DNA of 64,000 bases from NCBI GenBank assembly GCA_015680685.1, contig MNCI01001919.1, positions 129,437 to 193,436 of the forward strand, in the 5' to 3' direction. Numbering within the stretch: the stretch's first letter is position 1; each line of letters begins with the position of its first letter. Source of the DNA: Gnetum montanum (lineage: Eukaryota > Streptophyta > Gnetopsida > Gnetales > Gnetaceae). Positions 1 to 12,189 of this stretch are shown here, piece after piece. The notes beneath the pieces were generated by a model. The model had not been told where the DNA came from. It searched no databases and was given only the letters and a program-made list of their open reading frames with translations. A program made the position numbers and the translations under genes.

Positions 1-609
1 AGGAATTGCCTAACTTGGTTCATTGCACTAAGGAAGTTTTTATTATTGGCCACGGGCTTGTCACCTTGGTTGTGCTTTACTTACTCCATGCATTCCAAAA
101 TGTCAACTTCAGCTTCACATTGTGTTTATTGGATCTTTTCATCATTGTTCTAGTTATGGGCTTTGGTGTCATCCTGTGGCTTATTCGTTAGAGTGCATTG
201 AGTAGAGGAGGTCATGAGTATAATTGAAATGGAAGTGGACTTTAATGAATCCACTTCTTTTCCTACCTTCGTATGCTTGTCACACTTGTTGTCAAGATTT
301 TGCTTATACTTCTTTCTTTATTTAGCTAAATTTTATTTGGTTGTTAGCCATTAGTTATGAGGAAGAGGTAGTAGCATTAGCCATCACTAGTGGTCATTGC
401 ATAATTGTTTAGGCTACCACACCTTTAGTTATGTTGTGCTAGGAAATCTTGATAATAAAAGGTTTGCTTAGAGGAACTTGTGATGGTACTCTTATGAAAA
501 ATGGGGATCTTGATCTGTAGGAGGCTAAAGAAGCCCTTTCCTTGCATAGGGGTAAATGAATCATGAATGGTTATCTTATAGGTCTCCGAACATCATCAAT
601 GTTGAATGT

Positions 610-2720
610 TGAAATAACATATGGACTATCATTAGCATTCAATAGGATTTTGTAGACCTACATTGACTAGTTTTGTGGCTGAACTAGGTTCGAAGCATCT
701 AAGACTAGCTTCCCCTTTTCTATTGTTCTCTGCAAGTCATCATTTAGTGTGAGGTAGAAGTTTGTTTCATGACCTAGTAGTTGGTGATAATGGAAGAAAT
801 GGTCTAGTTTGAAATACTTAGTCAATTTAGGGTCATCTTTCATTGCTCGAGTAGGATCTTTGGGTATTTCATAGAGTCTAACATGCTTCTTTCAGGAAGC
901 TTTAGACATATGTTGGTATTGAATATGTCAAATTTTCAAAAGTTGGTCTAATAGCTTAGATGGATTTAAAGGCAAGGTAGTGTACTTAGACCTATCCTTG
1001 TTTTTAAATTTGGGTCCAATTATTGTTGATGTAGTGGCCCCAAAGATTTATGGTTGGTTATTGCAATCATTACTAGGGGCCTTCAGTGGATTCACCTTTG
1101 GCTACTAGGTTGTAGTCTTTATTTCTTTTGTCATTATTACTACGTATGTTTTGTTTTGTTTGCTCTTTTCTTTGTCTCTTCATGCATGTTAATTCCTATA
1201 TGTTACATAGGTTGAATCATGGATGGCCTCCACAACATCTTCTATGTTCTTGGTTTGGGAAAATGCCTTGTTGAGTGACCATGAATCAAGGTAGTAGAAT
1301 TTTAACTTAATAAAGTCATTCACTACTTTCTTAAATATGGCTAACAAGTGGGCTTCAGCTATAGGCTCTGGTAGTTTATTCAATAGTCTATTCCATGACT
1401 GAATGAATGTCTACATGGGTTCTAATGGTCACTGCTTGACATTCAAGAGTTGGTCAAGTGTTGTGTTAGGCTTCAAGTTATACTTGAAGTAATTAAAAAA
1501 TTAGGCAACCAAGTCCTCCAAAGAAGATATGGATCCCCTAGTTAATTCACAATACCAATCAAGTGCTTTCCTAGTCAAGGACATAGGGAAAAGCATCATG
1601 ATAGTATGAGGCCATGGCTTCAAAGTAAACATTTGGATCAAAGGATAATAAGGTGAGCATTAGGATTACTGTATCTATTATATTTGCTAAATTAGGGAAT
1701 AGGGATACTAGGAGGATGTGTCAAGGGTGGAACTACAAGACTTATGAAATCATCCTAGTAGAAATTCATAATTTTGATAGTCTATGAGGTAGAGGCTTTA
1801 ATCCTTTTCAACTTCTCCATTAGGCCTTGAATCATCTAGAAGGCTTTATCTAGACCCTTTGGTGACCCTATTGGTTGTGGGGTTTGTACATAAGGTTGTG
1901 GCATTTGTTGTATGGCTTGTAGCCTTACTATTGGTTATATGATAGCAGGAATAGGTTGCATTATGATTGTGACTTATGGATCAAATAATGAAAGGGATGT
2001 TTGTGTTGGTATTTAAGACATAAATGGAATGAAGGGGATGTGTGACCCCTAAGTTACTTAGGATCCCATGGTAGGTCCTGCATAAGTAGTTAATGGATTT
2101 GTGGTGGTAAAAACCATCATTTATGGTTGCACAAATTGAGGCCATGTGACAAATGACATGGATGGATTATGGAGCATAGTTTGTAGCATTGATTAATTTT
2201 GATGTGTAGCTATGATCAATGCAAGGTTAGATATGGTAGGGTAAGAGGGATTGGAAGATGGTGGCATCATAAATATGGAGAAAATAAAAGTATTAGAAGA
2301 AGGCATTATGACCTTTGGGAGTATTTGTTAAAATAATCCTCCCAAGATGTTTTCGGGCTTAGATTTTTCCCTAAATTCATCCTCCTCTTCCTATTGTTTG
2401 TTAGAGCCATGTTTTTCATCCTCTTCCTCCATGTCAATCAATTGGTAAAGTATAGTTGGATAGATATCAAATAGAGTTATCTAGTCATAGGGAAAAGGGA
2501 CGTACTCCTTATCATTATGGTGGATAAGTTTGAACTCCCTTTTGGCTTTTGCTCCCAAGTATGGAATCAGAATGCTAGCCTATATCTTGGCACAAATGAA
2601 GTTAGATTAGTCTTCATTTATGGTTGTAAAATTAGTAATTTTTCCTTTAATCCTTGAAGATTACCTACATTCAATGAAAGGAGGGTCTTTGGGATCATAA
2701 TTTAACCCCTTTACAAAAAA
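610..2720 (-). pseudogene. gag: gag pseudogene of element D
   Basis: The structural polyprotein of a Tat-like element, on the minus strand. Three blocks align with gag of A. An N-terminal block near 2640-2400 contains NFICAKI and an acidic EEEDE stretch. A central capsid-like block at 1383-1189 contains EAHLLAIFKKVVNDFI. A C-terminal block near 812-740 corresponds to the CxYHxxxGHxTxxC region of A but has lost its cysteines (FHYHQLLGHETNF). Many stops interrupt it, so it is not functional. The sequence downstream to the window edge would lead into protease but I see no protease motif. Confidence 0.75.
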
Positions 2721-2754
2721 TGAAAGTTGTAAATGTTGGTGTCAAGCCTTACCC

Positions 2755-3700
2755 AAGTTGGCCTAGGGGGAGAAGAAAGGGGGATGAGATAATGTAAATC
2801 TCACCACTTCTTTTCCAATGCTAATGAGAAGAAGACTAAAAATCAAAGTGGAAAGTTGGGTTTTTCTACTAAAACTCTGTTTTAGCAAGCTACCAATTTT
2901 CTTAGCTTGGAAAAATGGGGAGAAGCTAACTTCTAGAAGTTTGGCAGTTTTGTGAAGGGCTACACCACCAACTTTAGAAGATGAAAAATATTGATATTGA
3001 CAGCAGAAAGAAAAGGAAAAAGGATTTAATGTTGCTTTGGGGTTGAAAAATTCATAGCAACTATTTTGAAAAGCCACCACCTAGCTACCTACAACTTCCA
3101 TGCTGTAGTTTTGATCACAAGGGGGGAAAGGGAAGTATTGATCTTCTAAACGTTTTGGCTACAAAAATATGGAAAAATAATTTTAACTTGCAATGTTGGC
3201 TATGAAACAAAAGTAGATTTGATCATTAACTTGGTAACAAACATCATCCACGGTGGCCTTCCAACTACCTCCATGCTAAGTATGGCAATGGGGGAAATAA
3301 GGGAGGAGTGAGGTGATTGGAATCTCATGCATCCTACCCCAATGTTAATGAGGGGAAAGGCTAAAAACCAAAGTGAAAAGTTGGTATTTTTCCACTAAAA
3401 TTGGTTTTAGCCAATTGCTAGTTTTCTTAGCTTGAAAAAAATAGAGGGGAGAACTAAATTCTAGAAGTTTGATAATTTTTAGAAGTGTTGCACCACAAGC
3501 TTTGGAAAATAATAAAATATTGGCATCCCAAAGGAATTAAGAAAATGAATGAGAAAATCAATGCTTTGTTTGAAAATTCACAACAACTACTCTAAAAATT
3601 GCCAAGTTCAAAAACCTACCACTCCATGCTGGCTCTTGGGAGTTGAGGTGGATGGGTGGCAATGTTGATTAAAATGCATATTCAAAGGTTTTGGTTATAA
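2755..3700 (-). repeat. Diverged tandem duplication in the D leader
   Basis: Two direct copies about 525 bp apart fill the untranslated leader between primer-binding site and gag, roughly 2755-3175 and 3285-3700. Shared landmarks are 'cttagcttgg/cttagcttga' (2901 and 3426), 'ttctagaagttt', the 'accac' block and 'ttcatagcaact/ttcacaacaact'. Many substitutions and small indels separate them. The leader of A is only about 225 bp and lacks this. Confidence 0.75.
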
Positions 3701-3770
3701 GACAAATTTCAATATGACGTGAAATTTTGGCAATAATGGTAATTAGCTCTACGCATAGAAATCAAGTGAA

Positions 3771-3789
3771 GGTCCTCCTTCTAGTGCCA
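3771..3789 (-). other. Primer-binding site of element D
   Basis: On the minus strand this reads tggcactagaaggaggacc, which aligns with tggcgttagaaggagggc just inside the 5' LTR of A and with the decayed copy in B. Its position directly after an LTR end marks where reverse transcription would be primed. The matching tRNA was not identified. Confidence 0.65.
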
Positions 3790-3797
3790 GGAAGAGC

Positions 3798-5331
3798 TAT
3801 TGTGACTTAAAACCTCAATCACTGGAAAATCAAAGATCCTAGGTGTAGTAGTTCCTCAACCCATTAAAACCCCAAGGCCTTTATGAGAAAATGGGATTCA
3901 AGGTACCTTGGCTAGTCTGATAGATCAACTAGGGACTTGGGGGGTTTGAAAAATAATGTAATGAAATGAAATGCAAAAAATGATGACAAATCTAAATAAT
4001 GCACAAAAAATAAACAAATATTTCTTACACACAAAAATAAAAAATAAAAAATTCATTGAGAAAAAATAAAGAACAAGTTAGAAAAATATGTACAAATGAT
4101 GCTTGGATGGGTAGAAGGGGGGTTCACTTGGATAGGGGTTTAGGGTCTATAGAAGTCGATGCAATCAACTCCATGATCTAGATGTCCTACCACTCCCAAT
4201 GCTATTGAACCTTCAATGCTCCAATCTTAGATCTACAATGTTGGCTATGGTGGGGGTTTGAAAGTGTAAAAAATCTAAGCTATCCAAATGTTGTATGCCA
4301 GGATTTTGAAATCCTAGGAGTGTAATGTGGGGCTAGAAAATTCATAAATCCCAAAGGTGATTACAAGGCCACAAAAGTCACAAGGTGTCTACACTAGATT
4401 CCAGAGAATACAACTATGGAAACTTGTAAAAACGTTTTGAGTGCTTGAGAATGCCCAAGTGTAGAATTGTAAATAATTTCATTTGCAAAATTGTATGTAT
4501 GCCAATAGTCTTAGATTGCAAAAAATTGTGTTACCTTGAGAGAATTGCTCAACTTGTAAATGGTGTTTAAGGTTGGCTTTTATAGGTTTTGGGCCATGAA
4601 TGGTGCTACAATATAGCTGTAAAATGGCTATAAATTGGCTGTAAATTGGCTCCCAAATTTAGGTGAGATGGATGCCAAAATTTTACGGGTTACTATACAT
4701 AGTAAGTTCTTCCCCCCATGGTCATTCCATTTACTATAAATAATAAAGAGGCACATATTCCATGGTGGAGATGAATCTTCCATGCTAAGCTCTCCACCAT
4801 GCTTATAGAGCTAGCTAGTCAATGTTGATGTGCATGAAGTGTTGAAATCTAGCTATTGTGGCTTTGACACTAAGGAATGAAATTTTCAACAATTTGGGTG
4901 AAGACTCCACACTAATGGGGGAAGGTTTTTAGGCTTTTCATGTAGTCTCCATGATGAAGGAAGAAAGTTTTCAAAACCCCCATCCTTCTATGATGGAGGT
5001 AGGTGAGATTTTCACCCTTGCATGTGTTTCCAACATATAAAAATGTATACTCCTCATAAAACCCATCAAATTTCTTTTTTTTTTTTGGCATTCTAAAAGG
5101 CATTTTTGACTTCCCACTCCAACATATAGACATTAGGTAACCTTTTTCACTTGGGGAATAAGGCTTTGACCACTTATGAGGCATTTTTATGTTCCAAAAC
5201 TATAAAGTATGTGAAATTGCCCACTGTGGATTACAATGTTCACATTTACTATAAAGTTTTACCTCAATTTTCATGGGGTGAAGATACATGATGAAAATTG
5301 ACTATAACATGCAAATTTTTGTGGTGTTTTA
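3798..5331 (-). repeat. 5' LTR of element D
   Basis: About 1.53 kb, bounded by a TAAAACACC start at 5331 (second base changed from the TG of A and B) and by the primer-binding site at 3771-3789. A TATAAAAG box lies at 4577-4584 on the minus strand. Short tandem copies of a 'ggctgtaaattggct' type unit lie near 4610-4665. No partner LTR is in the window, so the ends are approximate. Confidence 0.6.
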
Positions 5332-7600
5332 GTGCTCTATTAGAACCCCATGCATGTACCTCAATGTATGAAATTCCAAATGCTATGGAAGGATTCTTAT
5401 ATTATACATGAAAATTTTTCATTTGGCATTATGATGATTTACCATCCTACTAGTCTAAACAAAGGTTATTAGTCAACATGAAATAAGTTAAGGATTTTCT
5501 AGAAATAAGAATAACCCTTGGCAACAATACCTTAACCAATGACCACGTATGCTTAATATTTTGGATGTCTCCCTTCCAACTTAGTCATGGAGAAGATGGT
5601 CATAAATGTTAACATTATGTAATGGCTCCTTGATATTTAAACTTTTTTCTTTACATTTTTCTTTATACATTTTCCATTTTCTTTAATATTGTGTAATTAC
5701 TTTATATTTTATCTTATTTGAATTTTCTTACATGTTTTTTTCTTCTTTATTACCATCAGGAATTTGATGTTTGATATAGTTTCTAATCATTGGATGTTCA
5801 TTAAACTATATTGATTAAATTGATTGCTTAATGACTAGATTTCATCTTTGAATTTTAACATCAATCAATGGCACATTTGTTTTTCTCATGATATCAAGTA
5901 GCAAGCTCACATCATCGATCCATTCCACTAAACTCCATTATGTTCTCTTAATTTGAAAGCATGAGATCCTTTACTAATAAGAACTTATAAAGAATATATG
6001 TCCATATTTTCCAAACTTGTAACAAATCAAGTGGAATTAACAAGAATATGGTTCCAAGGGAACTTGTTACCTTTTGTAACAACCTACCTTTTAGATTTTT
6101 ATGGGTATTCTCATTAACTTCTCACCATTCCTAACATCTACAAATAACGAGAATCTTTAAATGGTGTGGTTCCCATGAAGTAAAAACAAAAATAAATAAA
6201 ATAAAACAAATTGGAATTCAAAGCACACTCCTTTGATGAAATAATGCACTACAAGCACTAGTTATGGGGTTTGAAAGATATGTTACTCATGCTTGAAGGT
6301 ACTCCACCAACTAAGGTTCTCTTAACTTCCCAATTCTCTTTTCTTCTTTACTTGGAATGATGGATGATCTTTGGTGATGTTCATAAACTTTGGAGATTGA
6401 ATGGTCTAAATGTGCCAATGCAAAGTCACTAGAAGTGAATGAACTTGATTCCAACTAAGGATGGAATAATATTAGGGAACATTAATTAGAAAATCCATAG
6501 AGGACTTTATATGACCAATATGTGAGAATCCATTATCACACACACTCTCTAATCATCCATTATTACCATCTACCACCTTTTTTCCTCTTATCATGTTTAA
6601 TCAATGTGTCTATTCTAGTATGTATTAATTATTTGGTGATTTCTTATGTGCATTTTATTTTTAACAATCCATGACCATTAGTCATCCTCGATGCCTACAT
6701 ACTCCTATGCATGAGGGCATGCAACAACATTAAGAGCATGAGCTTGCTATGAGAAGGATTGATTTGAATACTTCTTAGTATAGATGGTCAAAATTCCAAT
6801 CCCTTCATCATTTTTCCTTGAAATCCATTATTTTCAAGCTTGGGACATCTAGTTTTAATAGTCCTTGGCACTATAATTACATCCAAATCTCCTTTTGCAA
6901 ACCAATTTCAAGCCCTCTTTCATGATTTATCCTTATTCTAGGATTTTTTCACTTTCTTTGAACTCCATTTTTATTACCAAAATCTTCCCCACCATTTAGT
7001 TTTTCAATGTGAAAAATTATAATAGGCTACATCGATGCAACCCAATGTGTCAACGCATGATAAAAATTCTATATATATGCACCAATACTTAACCAATTTT
7101 TTTACATTTGCATCATAATGCTAGGGAAGTTTTTGCAATTTTTAAAGCCTAGAGAACCTTCCAAGTGCTATAACTTGTACACCAATTATCTGATTCAACT
7201 CATTCCTTAACCCTCTAGCTATTGAAGATGAGCTTTATGTTGTCAAGCCACAATTCTATGGTTTATGATGGATCATTTTATGAAACATTTTCTAACTCCC
7301 CAAGGTTTAACTAATAACATAATATTAAAATATCCATCTACATCAAGTTAAACATCATCAACAAACTTAGGTAGATAAAGAAATAAAATATTAATAAAAT
7401 TATCGATCTAGAAAAATATTAACTGACTTAAGTGTAACTTACCCAAAAGAAGAAAGATATTAAAGAGTATTAAAGGTTACACATTAATTATGAATCCTTG
7501 GTTATGTTTGTGATCACAAATAACACCAAAAAGGAGATCACACAGTGAAGGACCATACCAACCAAGGAAGAAACATTTGAGAAGAGGAATGGACCAATCG
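5332..7600. other. Older sequence beside D, partly a copy of the element E tail
   Basis: From about 5460 to 6230 this aligns on the same strand with 54390-55115, the tail downstream of the element E protease. Shared landmarks are a block around 'attttggatctctccctttc' with 'tagtcatggga', a T-rich run, a block ending 'ccaagggaacttg', and 'ggtgtggttc' followed by an A-rich run. D seems to have inserted into it. From about 6230 to 7600 I see no gene, only AT-rich sequence without a usable frame. Confidence 0.5.
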
Positions 7601-7610
7601 CCATAATAGC

Positions 7611-8373
7611 CATGAGAACAAGAGGCTCAGACCTATGCAATAGGACCTCTTTTGGAGAAGCCCAAAGTGGAATCTATTCATCAAATTCTCATAGCTAAGA
7701 TTTGCTAGTAGTGATAAGATGAGCCACCAAGGATATGACCTAATCTTGATGTCACACTAATTGAGGGATTCTTAAATACAATTCATTCTAAGGAGGTCTA
7801 AAATTTAGTTATCCAAGAGCTTAACTTTGATTCCTTCTTGGACTTGGCACTAGAGTATGTCTAGACTCAATTACAAGGGTCTCCCATGCGGCCAATTCTT
7901 TGTTCTTGGAGAATGGTACATGAAAGAAACATACCTCTTTTGGAACAATTGGTAGGGAGATGTCACTATCAAAATCAAGGACATAACTATCTCTTATTTG
8001 GTTAAGGCCATCGTGGAGTCCCTCAACTTGCCCAACATAGGGAAAACTCTTATAGAGATCTCCATTCAAGCATATCTAGAGGCAAAGAAAGAATGGATCT
8101 AACAATGCTATGGGATGGATCATAGGGAGTACACTACACTCACTAAGATGGAGGAAGCCTATTTCAAGATAGTGGATTATCATCTAAATCCTACAGTGAG
8201 GCCTAGTAAGATGATTATCTTCTCTACCTATGTGTGCAATGTTTTAAGTAGTAAGTTCCCTATTAATCTTTCTCATGTCATGTTTCTTGAAATCAGGAAA
8301 CACTTCAAAGAAAATGGGCAAAAGAGGAAGACACTTCCCTTTCCATGTCTAATCTAAAAACTCTATTGAAAAG
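7611..8373 (+). pseudogene. Element C1 gene, first segment (plant transposon-type protein)
   Basis: First piece of a decayed gene that continues at 26008 and again at 43751. A possible start is the ATG at 7611 (MRTRGSDLC). Two recognisable stretches follow: KDITISYLVKAIVESLNLPNIGKTLIEI, shared in outline with C2, and a block with YHLNPTVRPSK, KFPINL and LFLEI-like residues, nearly identical in layout to C2 on the minus strand near 63530-63850. The layout recalls the 'putative plant transposon protein' domain found in extra ORFs of plant retroelements; that assignment is from memory and unverified. Frameshifts and stops are present. Element B inserted at 8373/8374. Confidence 0.6.
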
Positions 8374-10443
8374 TGAAACACCACTAATTTTGGGCTCTTG
8401 TGACTCAACAGCAAATTTTTATAAGTGTTAAAACTTGGACAAAATTTTTTCTAAGTCTAATGTTACGTTTTGTAGTGTAGATAGTGTAGCATCTTGGAAG
8501 TCCTAACATTTGCAAAATTTTTCCTAACTTTGCCTACTATGCTCCATAGCACAGTCTATGTAGCACCCATTCCCAAGGATATTCTACAAAAATCTCAAGC
8601 TAGAAGTGGTTAAAAGGGCATTGAGGATGGACTCAATAGTTTGGCAAATTTTCTATATTTTGGGCCATCAAGCTTGCTATGCTCTTTAGCTTGCCCAGCC
8701 TAACACATGTCCTAGTTGCCAGTCCACCTAGGTGTTAAGCTAGGAGTTGTCAAAGATGCTTAGGATGGATGAAACAATTTGGTAAATTTTCTATCTCTTG
8801 AGCTTGTTACACTATGCTATGTTGCATAGTGTAGTAGAGCATAGCATAGGTTTTGAGACTCAAATTTTCCTAGGTGTTGAACCAAACATGGAAGGTGTGT
8901 TTGCCATTTTTTTGACTTTTGAGGTTGCTTGTCCTACTTCATCCTCAGAGTGTGATCAGCTTCCCATGAAAAAAATTTGTAATTTTTGTCAAAATTTATC
9001 TAGAATTAGTGCTATGGTCTACTACACTACATATTGTAGATAGTGTAGCAGAGGTTCCAGAATCAAAAATTATCTATGTATAGAATGAGAAGGTATCAGG
9101 TCATTCTTACATGGAAGATGCACTTTCTAGTTGCTGGAGTTGCCTATCTTCCCACATCCTAGAGTGGCATTTTCAATTTAAAAAATATTTATTGGAAAAT
9201 AGGTGCTACGCCTTACTACACTATGTAGTGTAGGTAGAATAGTGGGCCAAAACTCCAAAATTTTTCTAAGTGTTTACACTACGCTTCATCACGCTAGGTA
9301 GTGTAGATAGTGTAACACTTAGAAAACACCTCCAAATGCCTCCAAAAGCTCCTAGAACTCATCATCAACCTTCATTTTAGCTATGGCATCTCTCTGAAGG
9401 CCAAGATCAATAATTTTTTTTATTTTTTGCACCTCCTGCTAATCCCTAAAGTTGTCACTACACTTGATCCTACTCGGAAGAGGAGGGAAGACGAAGTCCT
9501 AGAGTGTAGGCTCCAAGTTGGATGTGTTTTGGGAATTTTTGTAGGTACATGGTAATTCTTTAGATTTGGGAAAATGCAGTTTGGGCAATATGGTCATAAT
9601 TTGGTAGATTTCTAGTCCCTTTCCCTGTCCCTATCCTATAGAGCGTAGCCGCATTGAGCTTAATACTTTGAGCATAGCATATCAGCATGATACATTCACA
9701 TTCGTGATAGGTAGGACCTAGGATAGGTGGCATCCAATCCACATCTCTCCTCAACCTTGGCTCTATAAATACCCTAGTAATTGGCTCTTTAAGGATTGGC
9801 TTTGGCAGAAGATTAGTGAACAAAATGTTGATGAGTGGTAAATCTTAGCGTTAGAGCATTCCCTTGCATCTAATTCACTTCCACACTTGAGTGTGACGCC
9901 TGCATCCTGCACCCACACAGCGTAACAACTGTCAGTCCAATAAACTTTGGCTCCTTTGCATCTGTTAGCACCGTGTCCTCAACATCCCAAGGAATATGAC
10001 CATACTTCCTTACTACCTTGTTGTGCCTATCTAATACTACGTATCAGTTGTACACATCATTTAATCAACAGTCACATTCCCCCAATCTTGGGGTGGTTTA
10101 TTTTCTCACCTAAACTCATTCCATTTTTTTGCAACATATATTTGAAATTGTTAACATATTTATTTATTTCTATTGTCAATATGCATTAATATACTCAAGT
10201 CGATGCACTCTCGTTATTATACATGTTACGCTCTTTGCTTGTTTCAACTCCCGTGCATGATGCTCTAAAAACACCATTCACAAATCATTATTAGACACCA
10301 CATAAGTCCTTGTCTAATTGACCATACCATTCAGGGTGCCCCATTTCTATTTTCACTAGCATGGCCCTCCCATGTACTCGGGGTTAAGTTGTACGTCTAA
10401 TGACCTCTCAATGTTCTAGCCACTGATGTTTTCAGATTCTATA
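8374..10443 (+). repeat. 5' LTR of element B
   Basis: Starts TGAAACACCACTAATTTT and ends ...tctata (CA in the partner). A TATAAATA box lies at 9764-9771 in a GGCTCTATAAATACCC context that the 3' LTR repeats. Several GCTATGCTATG / GCATAGTGTAG short inverted motifs occur, for example a 9-bp-arm hairpin at 8809-8832. Confidence 0.93.
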
Positions 10444-10449
10444 GTTTTT

Positions 10450-10467
10450 TGATGCTATAAGGTGGGC
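10450..10467 (+). other. Degenerate primer-binding site of element B
   Basis: Reads tgatgctataaggtgggc six bases after the LTR end, aligned base for base with tggcgttagaaggagggc in A. Several changes from A show it would prime poorly now. Confidence 0.6.
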
Positions 10468-10857
10468 TTGAACCTTTGTGTTCCTTCCATGTGCCATGGG
10501 TAGTCCCGCGTGCTTTTTGTACCTCCATCACTAGCAACAGGCTAGCATCGATGTGACACCCCTATGGACCTACTAAGGTAGTAGCTAGATCATAGGCTAG
10601 CATAGGAGTTTTCTGCATTTCAGTTGGTATAGATTGGTCCCAGTTGATGGTTCCCCTAGAGCCCTATAGGATAGAAAGCCCAAAACTATGTACCACATCA
10701 AGCTCTATGTTTTATATAGTGTGATGACCTTGTCAACATGATAGTCCCACTCAATGGTGTAGCTTACCTATTTAATTTTTTGTAGCTCAAAATTTACTAT
10801 ATTCCACCATTTCTTACAAGTTTCTTTGCTTCTTACATCCTTTTTGACACAGTAAAA

Positions 10858-12189
10858 ATGAACCCACCTAGCACCTCAGCTACCACTAGCTTCTAGAACA
10901 ATTAGCTTAAAGCCACTGGCTCAAAAATAGTCCATGTAATGGACTTTTATCAGGATGATCCTATTAGCCCCTTCATGCCTCCCCTCACATTGCCTCCTAG
11001 AATTCAAATTTCTTAATTCAAAAAATACAATGGAGAAGGTGATCCAAATGCCCACCTAGTTACTTTTTGGTCTGAGTCCTTATTACTACAACTGTGGCCA
11101 CATGTAATTATTCATGTCTTCACCATGTCCTTGACTAGCAAAGCTTTAGACTGGTATCGCATGCTTCCTCACACTTCTATTTCAAATTTGGAAGAGTTCC
11201 TAAGTTAGTTTGTAACTCCCTTCAAGTACAACTTGAAGCTAGCCACCTTAGACCAACTCATGAATGTTAATCAAGAAGTGTTAGAACCGGTCCAGAAATT
11301 CATACAACATTGGAGTCCTACCTTAAATGAGATTTGGGAGTCAATTGCTAAAGCACATCTACTAGCCATTTTTAAGGGTTCTATAAATGACTTCATCAAA
11401 TCCAAGCTACACGATTTAGCGTCATGCTCCCTTAGCTAGGCCTTTTCTTAAACAAAAAGCATACAAGATGTGGCTAAGGCTTGCAGAGACCTTGCTTACA
11501 TAACTTACAAGAATGCACATGCAAATAAAGATAAAGAAAAGGGGAAGGCCACTACAACCACTATGGCTACTATGGCAAGTGAAGCTAAAAACAATAACAA
11601 CAAAAAAGTTGCTAAGGCACCTAGGACCTTGGCTACCACTAGCAAAATGTCAAGCTTCAGTAATGTGGGGACCAACCAACCTACGACGTCAATATCCATA
11701 ATGTAGAATTCATTGAAGCTGAACTTTGAGCATAAGGATTGCTCCAAATACACCCCTCTATAGATTAAGTTGTTGGACCTTCTAGACCAATTACTTAGTG
11801 CTAGGTGCATTCAATATAAGCAAATGTCTGAAGATGCCCATAGGTAGCATGAGAGGTACTGTGAGATCCTTTAGGACCCCTTTATAGCTATGCCTAATGA
11901 TCCTTAAGTACCTAAGAATTTTAGGCTAGATTGATTTTGCAACTACCAAGAATTGTATGCCCACAACACAGATTTTTTCTTAGCATTAAAAGATGACATT
12001 CAACATATGATTGATCAAGGTAAGTTGGTCCTTGATGAAAATAGTTCTATTTTGCCATATAACCAATCTATGAATGTCTATAAGGATCTGCTAAACACTA
12101 CCAATGCAATATATACCATTAACGCTATTAGCATTGATGACAACATAGAGTCAACACATGAATCATTTGTTGTTCATGTACCTTCATGA
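10858..12189 (+). pseudogene. gag: gag pseudogene of element B (N-terminal part missing)
   Basis: Structural polyprotein. From an ATG at 10858 one reading frame is kept to 12189, interrupted only by in-frame stops. Blocks aligned with A: FYQDDPISPF, KYNGEGDPNAHLVTF, LDWYRMLPHTSI, AHLLAIFKGSINDFIKSK, a lysine/asparagine-rich linker, and the knuckle-like FCNYQELYAHNTDFFLALKDD, in which the second cysteine and a histidine of the A motif are lost. About 230 N-terminal codons present in A are absent, so the leader runs directly into the capsid part. Stops where A has Gln or Arg are TAG, TAA or TGA. Confidence 0.85.

Larger units (their letters stand above)
1..5331 (-). mobile_element. Element D: 5' part of a Tat-like Ty3/gypsy retrotransposon
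   Basis: Read on the minus strand, this runs from an LTR start near 5331 (TAAACACC-type, compare TGAAACACC in A and B) through an LTR, a primer-binding site that matches those of A and B, a long leader and a decayed gag. The window start cuts it before protease. The gag blocks are the same as in A and B, so D belongs to the same lineage in opposite orientation. It appears to have inserted into older sequence that continues from 5332. Its second LTR and target duplication are outside the window, so the outer edge is inferred from the LTR motif only. Confidence 0.75.

Noticed and set aside
6-191. Plus-strand 61-aa frame at the window start
   Set aside because: Hydrophobic, low-information reading in the antisense of the decayed D element; no counterpart elsewhere.
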